64,000 bases of DNA from positions 310,001-374,000 of the forward strand of contig NZ_JACOGD010000005.1 of the NCBI RefSeq assembly GCF_014284235.1, given 5' to 3'. Origin of the DNA: Cognatundibacterium curvum (GTDB taxonomy: Bacteria; Pseudomonadota; Gammaproteobacteria; Burkholderiales; Burkholderiaceae_D). The position numbers and the translations under genes are program-made. Every line of letters starts with the position of its first letter. Position 1 is the stretch's first letter. Below are positions 20,058 to 29,006 of this stretch, piece after piece. The notes beneath the pieces were generated by a model. That model saw only the letters and a program-made list of their open reading frames with translations, was not told where the DNA came from and searched no databases.

Positions 20058-22472
20058 TCAAACTATGAGTCCAGGCAGCCTGATGTGGAAGGTAGTTCCC
20101 TCATTCGGTGCACTGACAAAATCGATACTGGCATAGTGTCTGTCTAGCACTGCTTTGACAAAGACCATGCCCAGACCCACACCATCATTCTTAGGTTGCT
20201 CATTTGTTTTGAAGCGTTGGAAGCGTTGAAACAGTTTGCTTTGTTCCGCACGCGCAATGCCATAGCCCTGATCCTGTATGCTGCAAACGACAGTTACGTC
20301 TGCCAGATTGCGTTCCAGCTTCAGGCTACAGGTGATACTGGTATCACGCGGACTATACTTGATAGCATTGGAAATCAGGTTGGTCAGCACGCGTGTCATC
20401 AGCGAGCGGTCTATCCTGACCAGATATTCCTGATCATGGATTTGCATTTTGAAACGGATGTTTTTACTGTGTGCCAGTGACCACATTTCTTCTGTCGCAT
20501 CAAGCAATACATCCTGAAAATCGACTTCTTCGTAGCGATAATCCTGGGACTCTGCACGGGCCAGTTGGACAAAATTATCGGCCAGACCCAGCGTGATTCT
20601 GGATGCCTTTTCTATGCGTGACATGAATTCTTCAGTCGGTAAGGCCGTTTGCGGCTCTTTTTGCATTTCAAGTAAGGCCAATATGGAGGCTTGCGGTGAG
20701 CGCATATCGTGCGAGATGAAGTGCAGAGTTTCGTCACGGCTGCGTTCAGCGGCGCGGATCGCGGTGATATTCACCATACTGACGATCCAGCCCACCAATT
20801 GCTTGTCTGCGTTATAGGCAGGCGCACTCTTGATCAGCAAATCTTGTCCGCGCGGGTCACGCACTTCAAAACCCTGGGACATAGCCTTCGTCAGTTTGAT
20901 ATCCAGGATATCCCACCAGCTGAAGTTGCGCCCATCCGTATGATCAAAATTGGCCGGTGCTGACATATTGGCAAACAGATAGGGCACCAGAGAATCATTT
21001 ACTTTAGGCTGACCGATGCCCGCAAAATAAGCACGTGCCGCCTGATTGGATAACAGCACATTACCATCGGTCGTGGTAACCAGGGTCGCATCCGGCAGGC
21101 TGGCCAGACTGTCGCTGATGAACTGACGCAGATCGCGTACCCGGTTCGCTGCGAGATGCACATCCTGTATGCTTTTTTCCAGCGTGTCTGTCAGCTCGAT
21201 AGTGGCTTTCTCTTCATCATCCGTGAATTCCGGTAGCAGATGCGGTTCTTGCTCCAGCAAACTAAATTCCGCTGCCAGATACTTAATCGCGGCTTCCAGC
21301 CTGCGCCAGCTCCAGAGTGGGTAAGCCAGCAACAGCGCAATCACGGCTGGAGACATCGGCACCCAGTAAGCCAGCCAGCGCATCAATGCCAGACTACTCG
21401 CCAGACTCAGCAATATCATTGATAAGGTTGCAATCAATGCTTTGCGTGGCGACAGGAACTGATAGGCAATGAGCGTCAGCATCAGTAACAGCATATTCCA
21501 AATGAGTATTTGCCACTGATGTGCAAACTGTATCGCTTTTTCATTGAGCAAACCGGCAAGTACATTGGCATTGATTTCGACGCCTGAGATCACACCTTCA
21601 CTGCCTGTTACGGGGGTTGGATAAGAGTCTGCCATGCCGAGCGCTGTCGGGCCGACGATGATGTATTTTCCCTGTAATAAGCTGACTGGGACTTCTCCAC
21701 GCATTACCGAAACATAGGGTACGGATTGGAAATGACCGCTACTGCCAGCGAATGGAACATGCATCTGGAAATCACGCTGCCAGCTGTTTTCCGATTGTCC
21801 TGCATTTCTGACTGATGCTGACAGCCGTGCGCCGGGTAAATACTTTTCAGTACCGGGGGCGGTGTTTTGTCCCACATCTTTCATTGCAAGCGCAAAGTGC
21901 GGCCACCATTCGCCCTGCATGCCCTCACGCAGGAATACACTGCGTGCAATGCCATCTTTATCCAGCTCCAGATGAATATGGCTGAGCTGACGTGCTGCAT
22001 TGGTCAGGATAGATACAGGCTTGACCGTGCTCAGGCCTTTACCGGCGCTTTCAGACACCAGCGGCAATACCACCTTATTGCTCTGTTGAAGCGCTTCAGC
22101 CAGTTGTTGGTCACCACTTTCTTGCTGGTTCTCGGTGACAGCTTCCGCTTCGGTAAATAAGATATCCAGTCCTACCGCTGCCGGTTTTGCCGCATTGATC
22201 TGGTTCAGTAATTGGGCATGGTAGGCCCGCGGCCACGGCCAGCGCCCCAGCTCAGCCAGGCTGTAGTCGTCAATCGCTACAATCAGAATATCGTCGCGTG
22301 CTGGCTGGGTATTGATCTGCATGATGCGGTCATACAGCACCAGATCCAGGCGTTCAGTGAGCCGTAGCAGGCTAAGCACGGCCGTCAGTGCGAGCAGCAG
22401 GATACTGAGTATCAGCCACTCACGGAATGCAATTTTTTTTATCTGCAATTTTTTATACTCATTGCTGATCAA
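20058..22472 (-). CDS. CHASE2-domain sensor histidine kinase
   Basis: 804 residues. The start is a TTG at 22472 that overlaps the stop of the LysM/FecR gene (TTGA). No in-frame ATG exists before the CHASE2 domain, so TTG is the likely start. After a first membrane helix (about 18-38) a periplasmic CHASE2 domain runs to about 310 ([35 protein letters not shown]). Three helices, a PAS domain ([19 protein letters not shown]), the H-box [12 protein letters not shown] (His near 587) and an ATPase domain ([21 protein letters not shown]) follow. CHASE2 ligands are unknown. Its cognate regulator is probably the OmpR-type gene at 24223. Confidence 0.9.
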   Translation of the reverse strand: MISNEYKKLQIKKIAFREWLILSILLLALTAVLSLLRLTERLDLVLYDRIMQINTQPARDDILIVAIDDYSLAELGRWPWPRAYHAQLLNQINAAKPAAVGLDILFTEAEAVTENQQESGDQQLAEALQQSNKVVLPLVSESAGKGLSTVKPVSILTNAARQLSHIHLELDKDGIARSVFLREGMQGEWWPHFALAMKDVGQNTAPGTEKYLPGARLSASVRNAGQSENSWQRDFQMHVPFAGSSGHFQSVPYVSVMRGEVPVSLLQGKYIIVGPTALGMADSYPTPVTGSEGVISGVEINANVLAGLLNEKAIQFAHQWQILIWNMLLLMLTLIAYQFLSPRKALIATLSMILLSLASSLALMRWLAYWVPMSPAVIALLLAYPLWSWRRLEAAIKYLAAEFSLLEQEPHLLPEFTDDEEKATIELTDTLEKSIQDVHLAANRVRDLRQFISDSLASLPDATLVTTTDGNVLLSNQAARAYFAGIGQPKVNDSLVPYLFANMSAPANFDHTDGRNFSWWDILDIKLTKAMSQGFEVRDPRGQDLLIKSAPAYNADKQLVGWIVSMVNITAIRAAERSRDETLHFISHDMRSPQASILALLEMQKEPQTALPTEEFMSRIEKASRITLGLADNFVQLARAESQDYRYEEVDFQDVLLDATEEMWSLAHSKNIRFKMQIHDQEYLVRIDRSLMTRVLTNLISNAIKYSPRDTSITCSLKLERNLADVTVVCSIQDQGYGIARAEQSKLFQRFQRFKTNEQPKNDGVGLGMVFVKAVLDRHYASIDFVSAPNEGTTFHIRLPGLIV

Positions 22473-24166
22473 TATCCGGTTTTGACGATACCCGAAGCGC
22501 TACGCAGAGCTTCACCATCAGAGGTGGTCCAACGTGCGCTGATATTAATTTTCTGGGTTCCGGAAAAATTCCCTACGTAGCCATCGGGGTCGGTTGCTTT
22601 GACACGGATGAAGTAATCGCCGGGCGCAGGTCTTGGCAGTTTCAGTTCCGCCTGTGTCAGTTCTTTCGACAACAACAGTCGTGTGAAATCCTTGTCAGCC
22701 GCCATCTGAATCAGGAAAGTCTGTCCTGGTTCCGCTGGCCAGCTTAGCGTAATGTCCTTACCTTCTGAATCGGCAAAGCTGGCTGCACCTTGCGGTGGCA
22801 ACTTCTGGAATTTCTGCGCATCACTGAATGGGCCCTGGTCTGGTTTTCCATTTTTTTGTGCAACTGTCGCAATACGCCAGTAGTAATCACCATCAGCTAA
22901 TTTATCGTGGGTCCAAACTACGTTACGGATGCCTGCTTCATCTTGCACCAGGGTTTTGAATTCGCTGTCTTTGGCGATCTGTACGCGATAATTGTCGGCA
23001 TTGGCTGCTTCTGTCCAGCTGAAGTCGACTTTATCTGCGCGGATTTTATTCTTCGGCTGTGAGGTAAACGGCGGTTCAGGTCTGGCTTTTAGCGTGAAGC
23101 TCTGTATCAGCGGAATGCCTTCGAGTCCGTGCTGATCAATTGCCGCGACACGCAAGAAATAATCACCGTCATCCAGGCCATCAAACTTAAAGCGCCGGTC
23201 TGTAAACTGGTTTTCCATCACCACGTCCAGTGCCTGAGCGTCTTTGCTGACCTGTACCCGCCAGGCATGTGCTGCGGGCATCGTTTGTGCAAGAAATTGC
23301 ATGGTCGGACGTATCTGCAAGCGGCCGCCATTGTCCAGTACCGGAGCTGGCAGCAGATCAACCGGCTTGCCAACACCGCTGGCATTGACGATGTTTCCTT
23401 TGCCCGCACCCAATGTCAGCTTAGCGGCTTTTTTGGCTTTGGCCTGATCGACCGCTACGCCACCTTCCAGGACTTCGTTGGCGGTACCAAAGTCATTGAC
23501 GCCAACCCGGAAATGGGTGCCACGCACACCGGCAATCGCCAGCGGTGAACGCACTTCAAAGCGGCCTTTGTTTGCGCTCAGTGAACTCACGCGTGACTCG
23601 ACCTTGCCTTCCAGGAGTGACAACTCAGTGCGCGGACTGGATGTGTACTGGGTTTTACGTAACTTACTGAGTGCGACCTGACTATTGGATGGAATGGAAA
23701 TTCTGGATTCGTCCGGCAGCGCCAGTGTGACGAAGCCGTTTTTACCTGTCAGGATCTGTGCACCTTCTTTTAATACGATGCCGACTGTGAGATTCGCTTC
23801 GTTGCCGTTGGGTAAGCGGTAAACAGGATTGCCTGCCAGTGCAACGACTTTGGCCTCACTGTCGATTTCGGGCAATAAATCAAGCGGGATGCGGATTGCC
23901 GTACCGATAGGGATGGTTCTGTCATCAATAATCTGATTTTTCTTGCTCAATACAGTCCAGTTTTGAGACTGGTTGGTAAAACGCTTGGCAATACCCAGCA
24001 AGGTGTCACCTTGCAGTGCGTAGTAAGTCATATCAGGAGGTGTTGCGATCACGGTGCCAGGTTCACCGCGCGGCTGAGCGGCCGCTGCGACTGAGCTGAG
24101 TGTCAGCGTCATCGTGAACAGAATGCTGGCTTGAAGCTGACGCAAGAGGGGGAGAGAAGGGCTCAT
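22469..24166 (-). CDS. Secreted LysM and FecR-domain protein with fibronectin-like repeats
   Basis: 565 residues. A signal peptide (cleavage near VAAAAQP) is followed by a LysM domain (MTYYALQGDTLLGIAKRF, about 47-95) that binds peptidoglycan. A FecR domain follows (about 130-240, core VRGTHFRVGVNDFG), then two or three beta-sandwich repeats with 'YRVQIAKDSEF...DGDYYWRI' patterns. FecR domains normally relay an outer-membrane signal to a sigma factor, but here the protein is a soluble periplasmic one overlapping a CHASE2 kinase by four bases. I infer that it is a peptidoglycan-bound sensor or ligand for that kinase. Confidence 0.85.
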   Translation of the reverse strand: MSPSLPLLRQLQASILFTMTLTLSSVAAAAQPRGEPGTVIATPPDMTYYALQGDTLLGIAKRFTNQSQNWTVLSKKNQIIDDRTIPIGTAIRIPLDLLPEIDSEAKVVALAGNPVYRLPNGNEANLTVGIVLKEGAQILTGKNGFVTLALPDESRISIPSNSQVALSKLRKTQYTSSPRTELSLLEGKVESRVSSLSANKGRFEVRSPLAIAGVRGTHFRVGVNDFGTANEVLEGGVAVDQAKAKKAAKLTLGAGKGNIVNASGVGKPVDLLPAPVLDNGGRLQIRPTMQFLAQTMPAAHAWRVQVSKDAQALDVVMENQFTDRRFKFDGLDDGDYFLRVAAIDQHGLEGIPLIQSFTLKARPEPPFTSQPKNKIRADKVDFSWTEAANADNYRVQIAKDSEFKTLVQDEAGIRNVVWTHDKLADGDYYWRIATVAQKNGKPDQGPFSDAQKFQKLPPQGAASFADSEGKDITLSWPAEPGQTFLIQMAADKDFTRLLLSKELTQAELKLPRPAPGDYFIRVKATDPDGYVGNFSGTQKINISARWTTSDGEALRSASGIVKTGY

Positions 24167-24222
24167 GCGAATTTCCTAATTTTGAAATGCAATCCGGGTC
24201 AGACTGCGCTGACCCGGATTTG

Positions 24223-24915
24223 TTATTCTGCTGTAACTTGTTCTAATCGGTAGCCATAACTATACACAGGTGCGAGCCGGTAACCATTTTCCGGACGTAA
24301 TTCCAGTTTGCTGCGTACCCGTGAAATATGGGTGTCCATGGTTCTTGACGGAATATCGACATCACGTGACCAGACGGCTTCCAAAATATAAGCACGCGAT
24401 AAAGGACGACCAAGATTGCGGAACAGTAACAATGCCAGATCGAATTCTTTCTGTGTCATTTCTACCGGTTCGTCATTAATGGTTACGCGACCAGCCCGGG
24501 TTTCGAATTTGTAGGCGCCGAATTGCAAATGTTCTGACGCGGTTTGGGTTGGATAGGCGCGACGCAACAAAGCTTGCACACGCGCTACCAGCTCACTGCG
24601 ACGGATAGGCTTGATCATATAGTCGTCAGCACCAGCTGCCAGGCCTGCCACGATATCATCCTCACCGGAACGGCTGGTCATGAATAAAACAGGCAGGGTA
24701 GGAGACAGTTTTTCTCTGACCCAGTGCAGGATTTCTGTGCCGTTCAGATCCGGGACTTGCCAGTCCAGTATCAGCATGTCGTAACTTTCACGACGCAGCT
24801 GATGCAGCATTTCTTTACCACTTAAAAATGGATGACAGGTATGACCGGCTGCATTCAGGATGGTGCAGACCAGTTCCAGCAAATTATTGTCGTCGTCGAG
24901 TACAGCGATTCTCAT
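24223..24915 (-). CDS. OmpR-family response regulator
   Basis: 230 residues: receiver domain with Asp51 (LILDWQVPDLNG), Thr80 and Lys102 (YMIKPIRRSE), then a winged-helix DNA-binding domain (MTQKEFDLALLLFRNLGRPLSR, SRTMDTHISRVRSKL). It is the first gene of the regulator / FecR protein / CHASE2 kinase run; the next gene starts 56 bases after it. Two GCAATTGC palindromes lie in its promoter region and may be its own sites. Confidence 0.93.
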   Translation of the reverse strand: MRIAVLDDDNNLLELVCTILNAAGHTCHPFLSGKEMLHQLRRESYDMLILDWQVPDLNGTEILHWVREKLSPTLPVLFMTSRSGEDDIVAGLAAGADDYMIKPIRRSELVARVQALLRRAYPTQTASEHLQFGAYKFETRAGRVTINDEPVEMTQKEFDLALLLFRNLGRPLSRAYILEAVWSRDVDIPSRTMDTHISRVRSKLELRPENGYRLAPVYSYGYRLEQVTAE

Positions 24916-24960
24916 GGGTAATTACCGTTAAAGTCCGGCTTGAATTGGCCAATACATATC

Positions 24961-24980
24961 ATTATAACGAATGCAATTGC
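24961..24980 (-). promoter_or_regulatory. Candidate promoter of the response regulator operon
   Basis: TATAAT (minus strand, 24961-24966) is followed upstream by the palindrome GCAATTGC (24973-24980) in the spacer. No -35 hexamer fits at 17 bases. The arrangement suggests a regulated promoter with a protein bound over the spacer or -35 region. Confidence 0.45.
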
Positions 24981-25056
24981 AAAATATGAAAATTGTGGAC
25001 TTCTGCAGTTCTCATCCAAATTGCAGTATTTGCCATAATTTTATTCGATGATCATT

Positions 25057-25064
25057 GCAATTGC
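25057..25064. promoter_or_regulatory. Second GCAATTGC palindrome upstream of the response regulator gene
   Basis: An identical 8-base palindrome, in the context TTGCAATTGC, lies 84 bases from the first site measured centre to centre, about eight helical turns. Two half-like TTGCA sequences (near 25021 and 25105) lie close by. It is a candidate operator; the role is inferred. Confidence 0.35.
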
Positions 25065-25178
25065 TGAATTGTTACGCAACAGCATACGTTGTGGTTTGGG
25101 AATTTGCAATCTTTACCGTCGCAGAATCCGAACAGTATTGCAACAGGGTATGAAATAGTCGTGGGCGTGAAACAATTG

Positions 25179-25207
25179 TTTGCAGGCAGCGTTGATCCGC
25201 CTGCAAA
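25179..25207 (-). terminator. Hairpin after minE
   Basis: TTTGCAGGC and GCCTGCAAA form a perfect 9-bp stem with an 11-base loop starting 17 bases past the minE stop. The following sequence on the minus strand (CAATTGTTTC) is only mildly T-rich. It is the likely 3' end of minCDE. The rest of the 308-base gap 24916-25223 holds the response regulator promoter. Confidence 0.55.
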
Positions 25208-25223
25208 AGTATGGGCAATATGA

Positions 25224-25487
25224 TCAGTTGCGTACTTCCAGCTCCGGTAATACTACGTTGACGTCCAGTACTTCCAAATTACCCTGTTTGTCCAGGGAAA
25301 CTTTGATGTCCTCCGGGCTAACTTTCGTATATTTAGAAATGACTGCAATCAACTCTTCGCGCAATGCCGGTAAGAAATCATAACCATCACGCTCCGTGCG
25401 TTCACGCGCGATGATGATTTGCAGACGTTCTTTCGCCATATTGGCGGTTTTAGGTTTGCTGTTAAATAAAAAAGAAAGCAGAGCCAC
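25224..25487 (-). CDS. minE: Cell division topological specificity factor MinE
   Basis: 87 residues from a GTG at 25487. The frame is open further upstream, but GGAGGTAAATAAA just before this GTG is a clear ribosome site and the protein then starts with the normal [22 protein letters not shown]. The N-terminal part binds MinD and membrane, and the C-terminal part dimerises. It drives MinCD oscillation. One base separates it from the minD stop. Confidence 0.95.
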   Translation of the reverse strand: MALLSFLFNSKPKTANMAKERLQIIIARERTERDGYDFLPALREELIAVISKYTKVSPEDIKVSLDKQGNLEVLDVNVVLPELEVRN

Positions 25488-25488
25488 T

Positions 25489-26304
25489 TTATTTACCTCC
25501 GAAAATGCGCTGCAGTAAGCCCGGTTTTTCATAGGTGATGAAACGTAACGGTGTTTCCTGACCCAGGAAGCGGGAAACCACATCTTCATACGCATCGGAT
25601 ACATCACTGCCCTTCATGTGAATAGCAGGGTTACCTTGATTGGAAGCATGCAGCACTGCTTCTGATTCAGGAATTACACCGATGAGCGGAATGCGCAGGA
25701 TCTCCTGCACGTCGGTGTACGACAGCATTTCGCCAGCTTCAACACGCTTTGGTGAATAGCGCGTAATTAATAAATGTTCTTTGACCGGTTCGCCGCCTGC
25801 CTGAGCGCGTTTAGACTTGGCTTGTATGATGCCCAGGATGCGGTCAGAGTCACGCACTGAGGATACTTCAGGATTCGTCACGACGATTGCTTCATCCGCA
25901 AAAGTCAGTGCCATCACGGCACCGCGCTCTATCCCTGCCGGCGAATCGCAAACGATGTATTCAAAGTCCATTTTGATCAGGTCATTCAAAACCTTCTCCA
26001 CGCCTTCTTCAGTCAGCGCGTCTTTATCGCGGGTCTGAGAGGCAGGCAAAATGAACAGGTTATCGCAATGTTTATCTTTGATTAAAGCCTGATTCAGGCT
26101 GGCTTCGCCGCTGATAACATTCACCAGATCGTACACCACGCGACGTTCACAGCCCATGATCAGATCCAGATTGCGCAGGCCAACGTCAAAGTCCAGGACG
26201 GCGGTCTTGTGGCCCCGCATTGCCAGCCCAGACGCAAAACTAGCACTCGATGTGGTCTTGCCCACACCGCCCTTGCCGGATGTTACAACGATGATTCTTG
26301 CCAC
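25489..26304 (-). CDS. minD: Septum site-determining ATPase MinD
   Basis: 271 residues from a GTG at 26304 with AAAGGAGC upstream. The deviant Walker A is GKGGVGKTT (10-18), and [11 protein letters not shown] and the C-terminal amphipathic membrane-targeting helix ([11 protein letters not shown]) are present. It recruits MinC to the membrane and is released by MinE. Confidence 0.97.
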   Translation of the reverse strand: MARIIVVTSGKGGVGKTTSSASFASGLAMRGHKTAVLDFDVGLRNLDLIMGCERRVVYDLVNVISGEASLNQALIKDKHCDNLFILPASQTRDKDALTEEGVEKVLNDLIKMDFEYIVCDSPAGIERGAVMALTFADEAIVVTNPEVSSVRDSDRILGIIQAKSKRAQAGGEPVKEHLLITRYSPKRVEAGEMLSYTDVQEILRIPLIGVIPESEAVLHASNQGNPAIHMKGSDVSDAYEDVVSRFLGQETPLRFITYEKPGLLQRIFGGK

Positions 26305-26347
26305 AAATAGCTCCTTTTATTTATCCGATATGTCTGATAGCAGGGCA

Positions 26348-27127
26348 TCAGCCAGTTGATTTTACTGACGAAACTTCAATACTGTCACCATTTAACCTGA
26401 CTTGTACAGGGTGATTTGCAGCTAAATCCGGAAAACCATTCTCAAAAGTCCGGTAAATGCCTGCAATCGATACCAATTCCGGCTCCATCGTCAGCGCAAA
26501 TATCCTCGCTTCGGTATTGCCGGTAGCACCTGCCAATGCGCGTCCTCGTAAGGGGGCATAGATATGTATGCTGCCATCCGCAATCACCTCCGCGCCAGGA
26601 TTGACCACTGCGGTAATGATCAGATCCGCACCTTTGGCATAGATCCTTTGCCCGCCACGCACCGGCGTATCGATCACTAATGCGGGATTATTTCTGATAA
26701 TGATTTGCGGTTCAGGTGCTGGAGCTGGCTCTTGTTCTGGTTCGGGCTTCGATGCAGCTGCTTCAGCAACAGCAGGAACAGATGGGGGAGTTTCGACCTC
26801 GCTGCGTGGTTTATTCACGACGTCTATACTCAATCCGTGACTGCGCAAAGCCGCATGATCCTGCTCATTGGCATGTCTGACCGCAACAGGATTCAAGCCA
26901 TTTGCCTTGAATAAAGGGATCAATGCATCCCAATCCAGCGAGAGATCCGCGATCGCTTCCACATCGATCACCGCGAACTCATCATCGAAGAAATCCGGCG
27001 AACCTGCCGTCATCTCCTCTAAAGCTGCCGTCAACACCGGGATTGAAGCCTCATGCAATGAAATTGCTACGGCAACAACAGTTGAGATTTTAATTTCTAT
27101 AGGCTTGCGGGTCAGACTATTTTGCAT
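26348..27127 (-). CDS. minC: Septum site-determining protein MinC
   Basis: 259 residues. The N-terminal FtsZ-inhibiting domain is followed by a Pro/Glu/Ala-rich linker (KPEPEQEPAPAPEPQ) and the C-terminal beta-helix (VRGGQRIYAKGADLIITAVV, GNTEARIFAL) that binds MinD. It is the first gene of minCDE; minD follows after 43 bases. Confidence 0.95.
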   Translation of the reverse strand: MQNSLTRKPIEIKISTVVAVAISLHEASIPVLTAALEEMTAGSPDFFDDEFAVIDVEAIADLSLDWDALIPLFKANGLNPVAVRHANEQDHAALRSHGLSIDVVNKPRSEVETPPSVPAVAEAAASKPEPEQEPAPAPEPQIIIRNNPALVIDTPVRGGQRIYAKGADLIITAVVNPGAEVIADGSIHIYAPLRGRALAGATGNTEARIFALTMEPELVSIAGIYRTFENGFPDLAANHPVQVRLNGDSIEVSSVKSTG

Positions 27128-27207
27128 AGGTCCAGGATCCTAAAGTTCACAGCCAGGCTTGACGCCACGATCCACCAGTCTGGTGCCCGTTCGCTGATAA
27201 AGGACTA

Positions 27208-27236
27208 ATCCTACCAATTGATGAGCAGGATTGCAA
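27208..27236 (-). promoter_or_regulatory. minC: Candidate minCDE promoter
   Basis: On the minus strand TTGCAA (27231-27236) and TAGGAT (27208-27213) are separated by 17 bases, a good sigma-70 pair, about 81 bases upstream of the minC start. Confidence 0.55.
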
Positions 27237-27598
27237 AATTATGCTGCTTGCAAACGGATTTATCAGTTTGCGTGTGTTGGTAACATATATGTCATTTTGT
27301 TGAAGCGTTTATTGTATAAAATTTTGAATTCCAAGAAAAAGCTAAGCTGAACACGTTTTGCTACAGAAACATGTTTATTGCTAATAAAATGTTAAAATGC
27401 AGGCAATATGAATTGTTGTTGTTTTTTTATATCGCTGGCTAAGCTTTTATAGTTGAATGATTAAGTCAAAAAAAACAAATCAGTATGAAAATTGCATAGT
27501 AAGTTTTATTCAGAATATAATTGTTCAAAGTTGTACAAATTTTGGATTTTTTATAGGTTTTCGCGCACGCAGAACGGCACACATTACAACGTCGGCGT

Positions 27599-27618
27599 GT
27601 ACTTAAACATTTAAGTAC
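27599..27618. promoter_or_regulatory. Palindrome upstream of the EPS regulator gene, candidate operator
   Basis: GTACTTAAA and TTTAAGTAC form perfect 9-base arms around CA, centred 41 bases upstream of the regulator ATG. Size and symmetry suit a dimeric winged-helix protein. Autoregulation is inferred from position only. Confidence 0.5.
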
Positions 27619-27649
27619 TGTTGGTTCAATTTCATAATCCCGTCAAACT

Positions 27650-28015
27650 ATGGCTAGTCGCCAATCAAAACTGCAAGAAGATACTTATTTTCGAGTGATG
27701 CGGATTTTGCAAGAAAATCCAGATCTCACGCAGCGCGAATTGGCTCAGATGTTGGGAATCAGCGTTGGTGGACTGAACTATTGTCTTAAAGCCCTGATAG
27801 AAAAGGGGCTGGTTAAGATGAGAAACTTTGCTAACTCCAAGAGTAAGTTCGGCTATGTCTATGTGCTTACTCCGAGTGGGGCTGTTGAGAAAGCTGCAAT
27901 TACACAGCGTTTTTTGCAACGGAAGATGGAAGAGTACGAAATGCTTAAAGTGGAGATTGAGGAGCTTAGGCAGGAAATTGAAAGTACTCTGGATACAAAC
28001 ACAGGAAAAGCGTAA
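27650..28015 (+). CDS. EPS-associated MarR-family regulator
   Basis: 121 residues: a winged helix-turn-helix (ENPDLTQRELAQMLGISVGGLNYCLKALIEKGLVKM) followed by a wing (NSKSKFGYVYVLTP) and a coiled-coil tail (EEYEMLKVEIEELRQEIE). This matches the small MarR-like family found as the first gene of many proteobacterial exopolysaccharide and O-antigen loci. Its ligand and exact targets are not established. It starts the 24.5-kb plus-strand operon, six bases before legB. Confidence 0.88.
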   Translation: MASRQSKLQEDTYFRVMRILQENPDLTQRELAQMLGISVGGLNYCLKALIEKGLVKMRNFANSKSKFGYVYVLTPSGAVEKAAITQRFLQRKMEEYEMLKVEIEELRQEIESTLDTNTGKA

Positions 28016-28021
28016 TAGAAA

Positions 28022-29002
28022 ATGAAAACTGTTTTAGTTACCGGCGCTGACGGATTCATCGGCTCTCACCTCACCGAACTTCTCGTTCGCGAGGGTTATA
28101 AGGTAAAGGCTCTGTCTCAATATAACTCCTTTAATTATTGGGGATGGTTAGAAGACGTTGAATGCCGGAATGAGATTGAAGTCCTAAATGGTGATGTGCG
28201 TGACCCGCATTACTGCAAGCACATCACCAAAGATGTGGATACTGTATTTCACTTGGCTGCGCTGATTGCGATTCCCTACTCCTACGTAGCACCGGACAGT
28301 TATGTGGACACTAACGTTAAAGGCACGCTCAATATTTGCCAGGCTGCGCTGGATAACGGCGTGAAGCGCGTTATTCATACATCCACCAGTGAGGTGTATG
28401 GTACGGCTCAGTATGTCCCAATCGATGAAAAACATCCACTTCAGCCGCAGTCGCCCTATAGCGCCTCAAAGATCGGTGCCGATGCCATGGCGATGAGTTT
28501 CTTCAACGCTTTCGATTTGCCACTGACTATTGCCCGTCCGTTTAATACCTATGGTCCGCGCCAATCTGCACGTGCCGTTATTCCGACCATCATAAGTCAG
28601 ATCGCGAGCGGAAAGAAGCAAATCAAACTCGGTGACGTGACGCCAACGCGCGACTTCAATTACGTTGCTGACACTTGCCGCGGTTTCCTTGAGCTGGCTC
28701 GTTGCGATAAAGCGATTGGCGAAACGGTCAATATTGGGTCCAATTTTGAAATTTCTGTGGGTGATACCCTCAATTTGATCCGTGAACTGATGAACAGTGA
28801 CGTGGAATTCCTCGCAGACGAACAGCGTTTGCGCCCTGGTAAATCAGAGGTTTTCCGTCTTTGGGGTGATAATACGAAAATCCGTGAACTTACCGGATTT
28901 GAGCCGAAGTACGATATCCGCGCTGGCCTACAGGCAACCATAGACTGGTTTACTCGCCCAGAAAATCTGGCTAAATACAAAACTGAAATTTACAACGTTT
29001 AA
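28022..29002 (+). CDS. legB: NAD-dependent NDP-GlcNAc 4,6-dehydratase (LegB-like)
   Basis: 326-residue extended SDR. The NAD motif is GADGFIGS (8-15), the catalytic region STSEVYGTAQ is followed by YSASKIGAD (YxxxK), and FNTYGPRQ binds the nucleotide sugar. The sequence, including NSFNYWGWLEDV and the R-P-G-K-S-E-V end, is LegB-like rather than RmlB-like. In the legionaminic pathway it converts NDP-GlcNAc to the 4-keto-6-deoxy sugar. legC follows after four bases. Confidence 0.9.
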   Translation: MKTVLVTGADGFIGSHLTELLVREGYKVKALSQYNSFNYWGWLEDVECRNEIEVLNGDVRDPHYCKHITKDVDTVFHLAALIAIPYSYVAPDSYVDTNVKGTLNICQAALDNGVKRVIHTSTSEVYGTAQYVPIDEKHPLQPQSPYSASKIGADAMAMSFFNAFDLPLTIARPFNTYGPRQSARAVIPTIISQIASGKKQIKLGDVTPTRDFNYVADTCRGFLELARCDKAIGETVNIGSNFEISVGDTLNLIRELMNSDVEFLADEQRLRPGKSEVFRLWGDNTKIRELTGFEPKYDIRAGLQATIDWFTRPENLAKYKTEIYNV

Positions 29003-29006
29003 GCCT

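Larger units (their letters stand above)
27128..27649. other. AT-rich intergenic region between minC and the polysaccharide operon
   Basis: These 522 bases lack a supported gene. They hold the minCDE promoter on the minus strand, a long A/T-rich stretch (about 27240-27560), and a palindrome at 27599-27618 just before the EPS regulator gene. I found no RfaH ops/JUMPStart element (GGCGGTAG). The operon promoter probably lies here, but no -35/-10 pair is convincing. Confidence 0.6.

Noticed and set aside
27128-27649. RfaH ops/JUMPStart element
   Set aside because: No GGCGGTAG or close variant in the leader.
28022-29002. RmlB (dTDP-glucose dehydratase)
   Set aside because: Other rml genes are absent, and neighbours form the legionaminate pathway.
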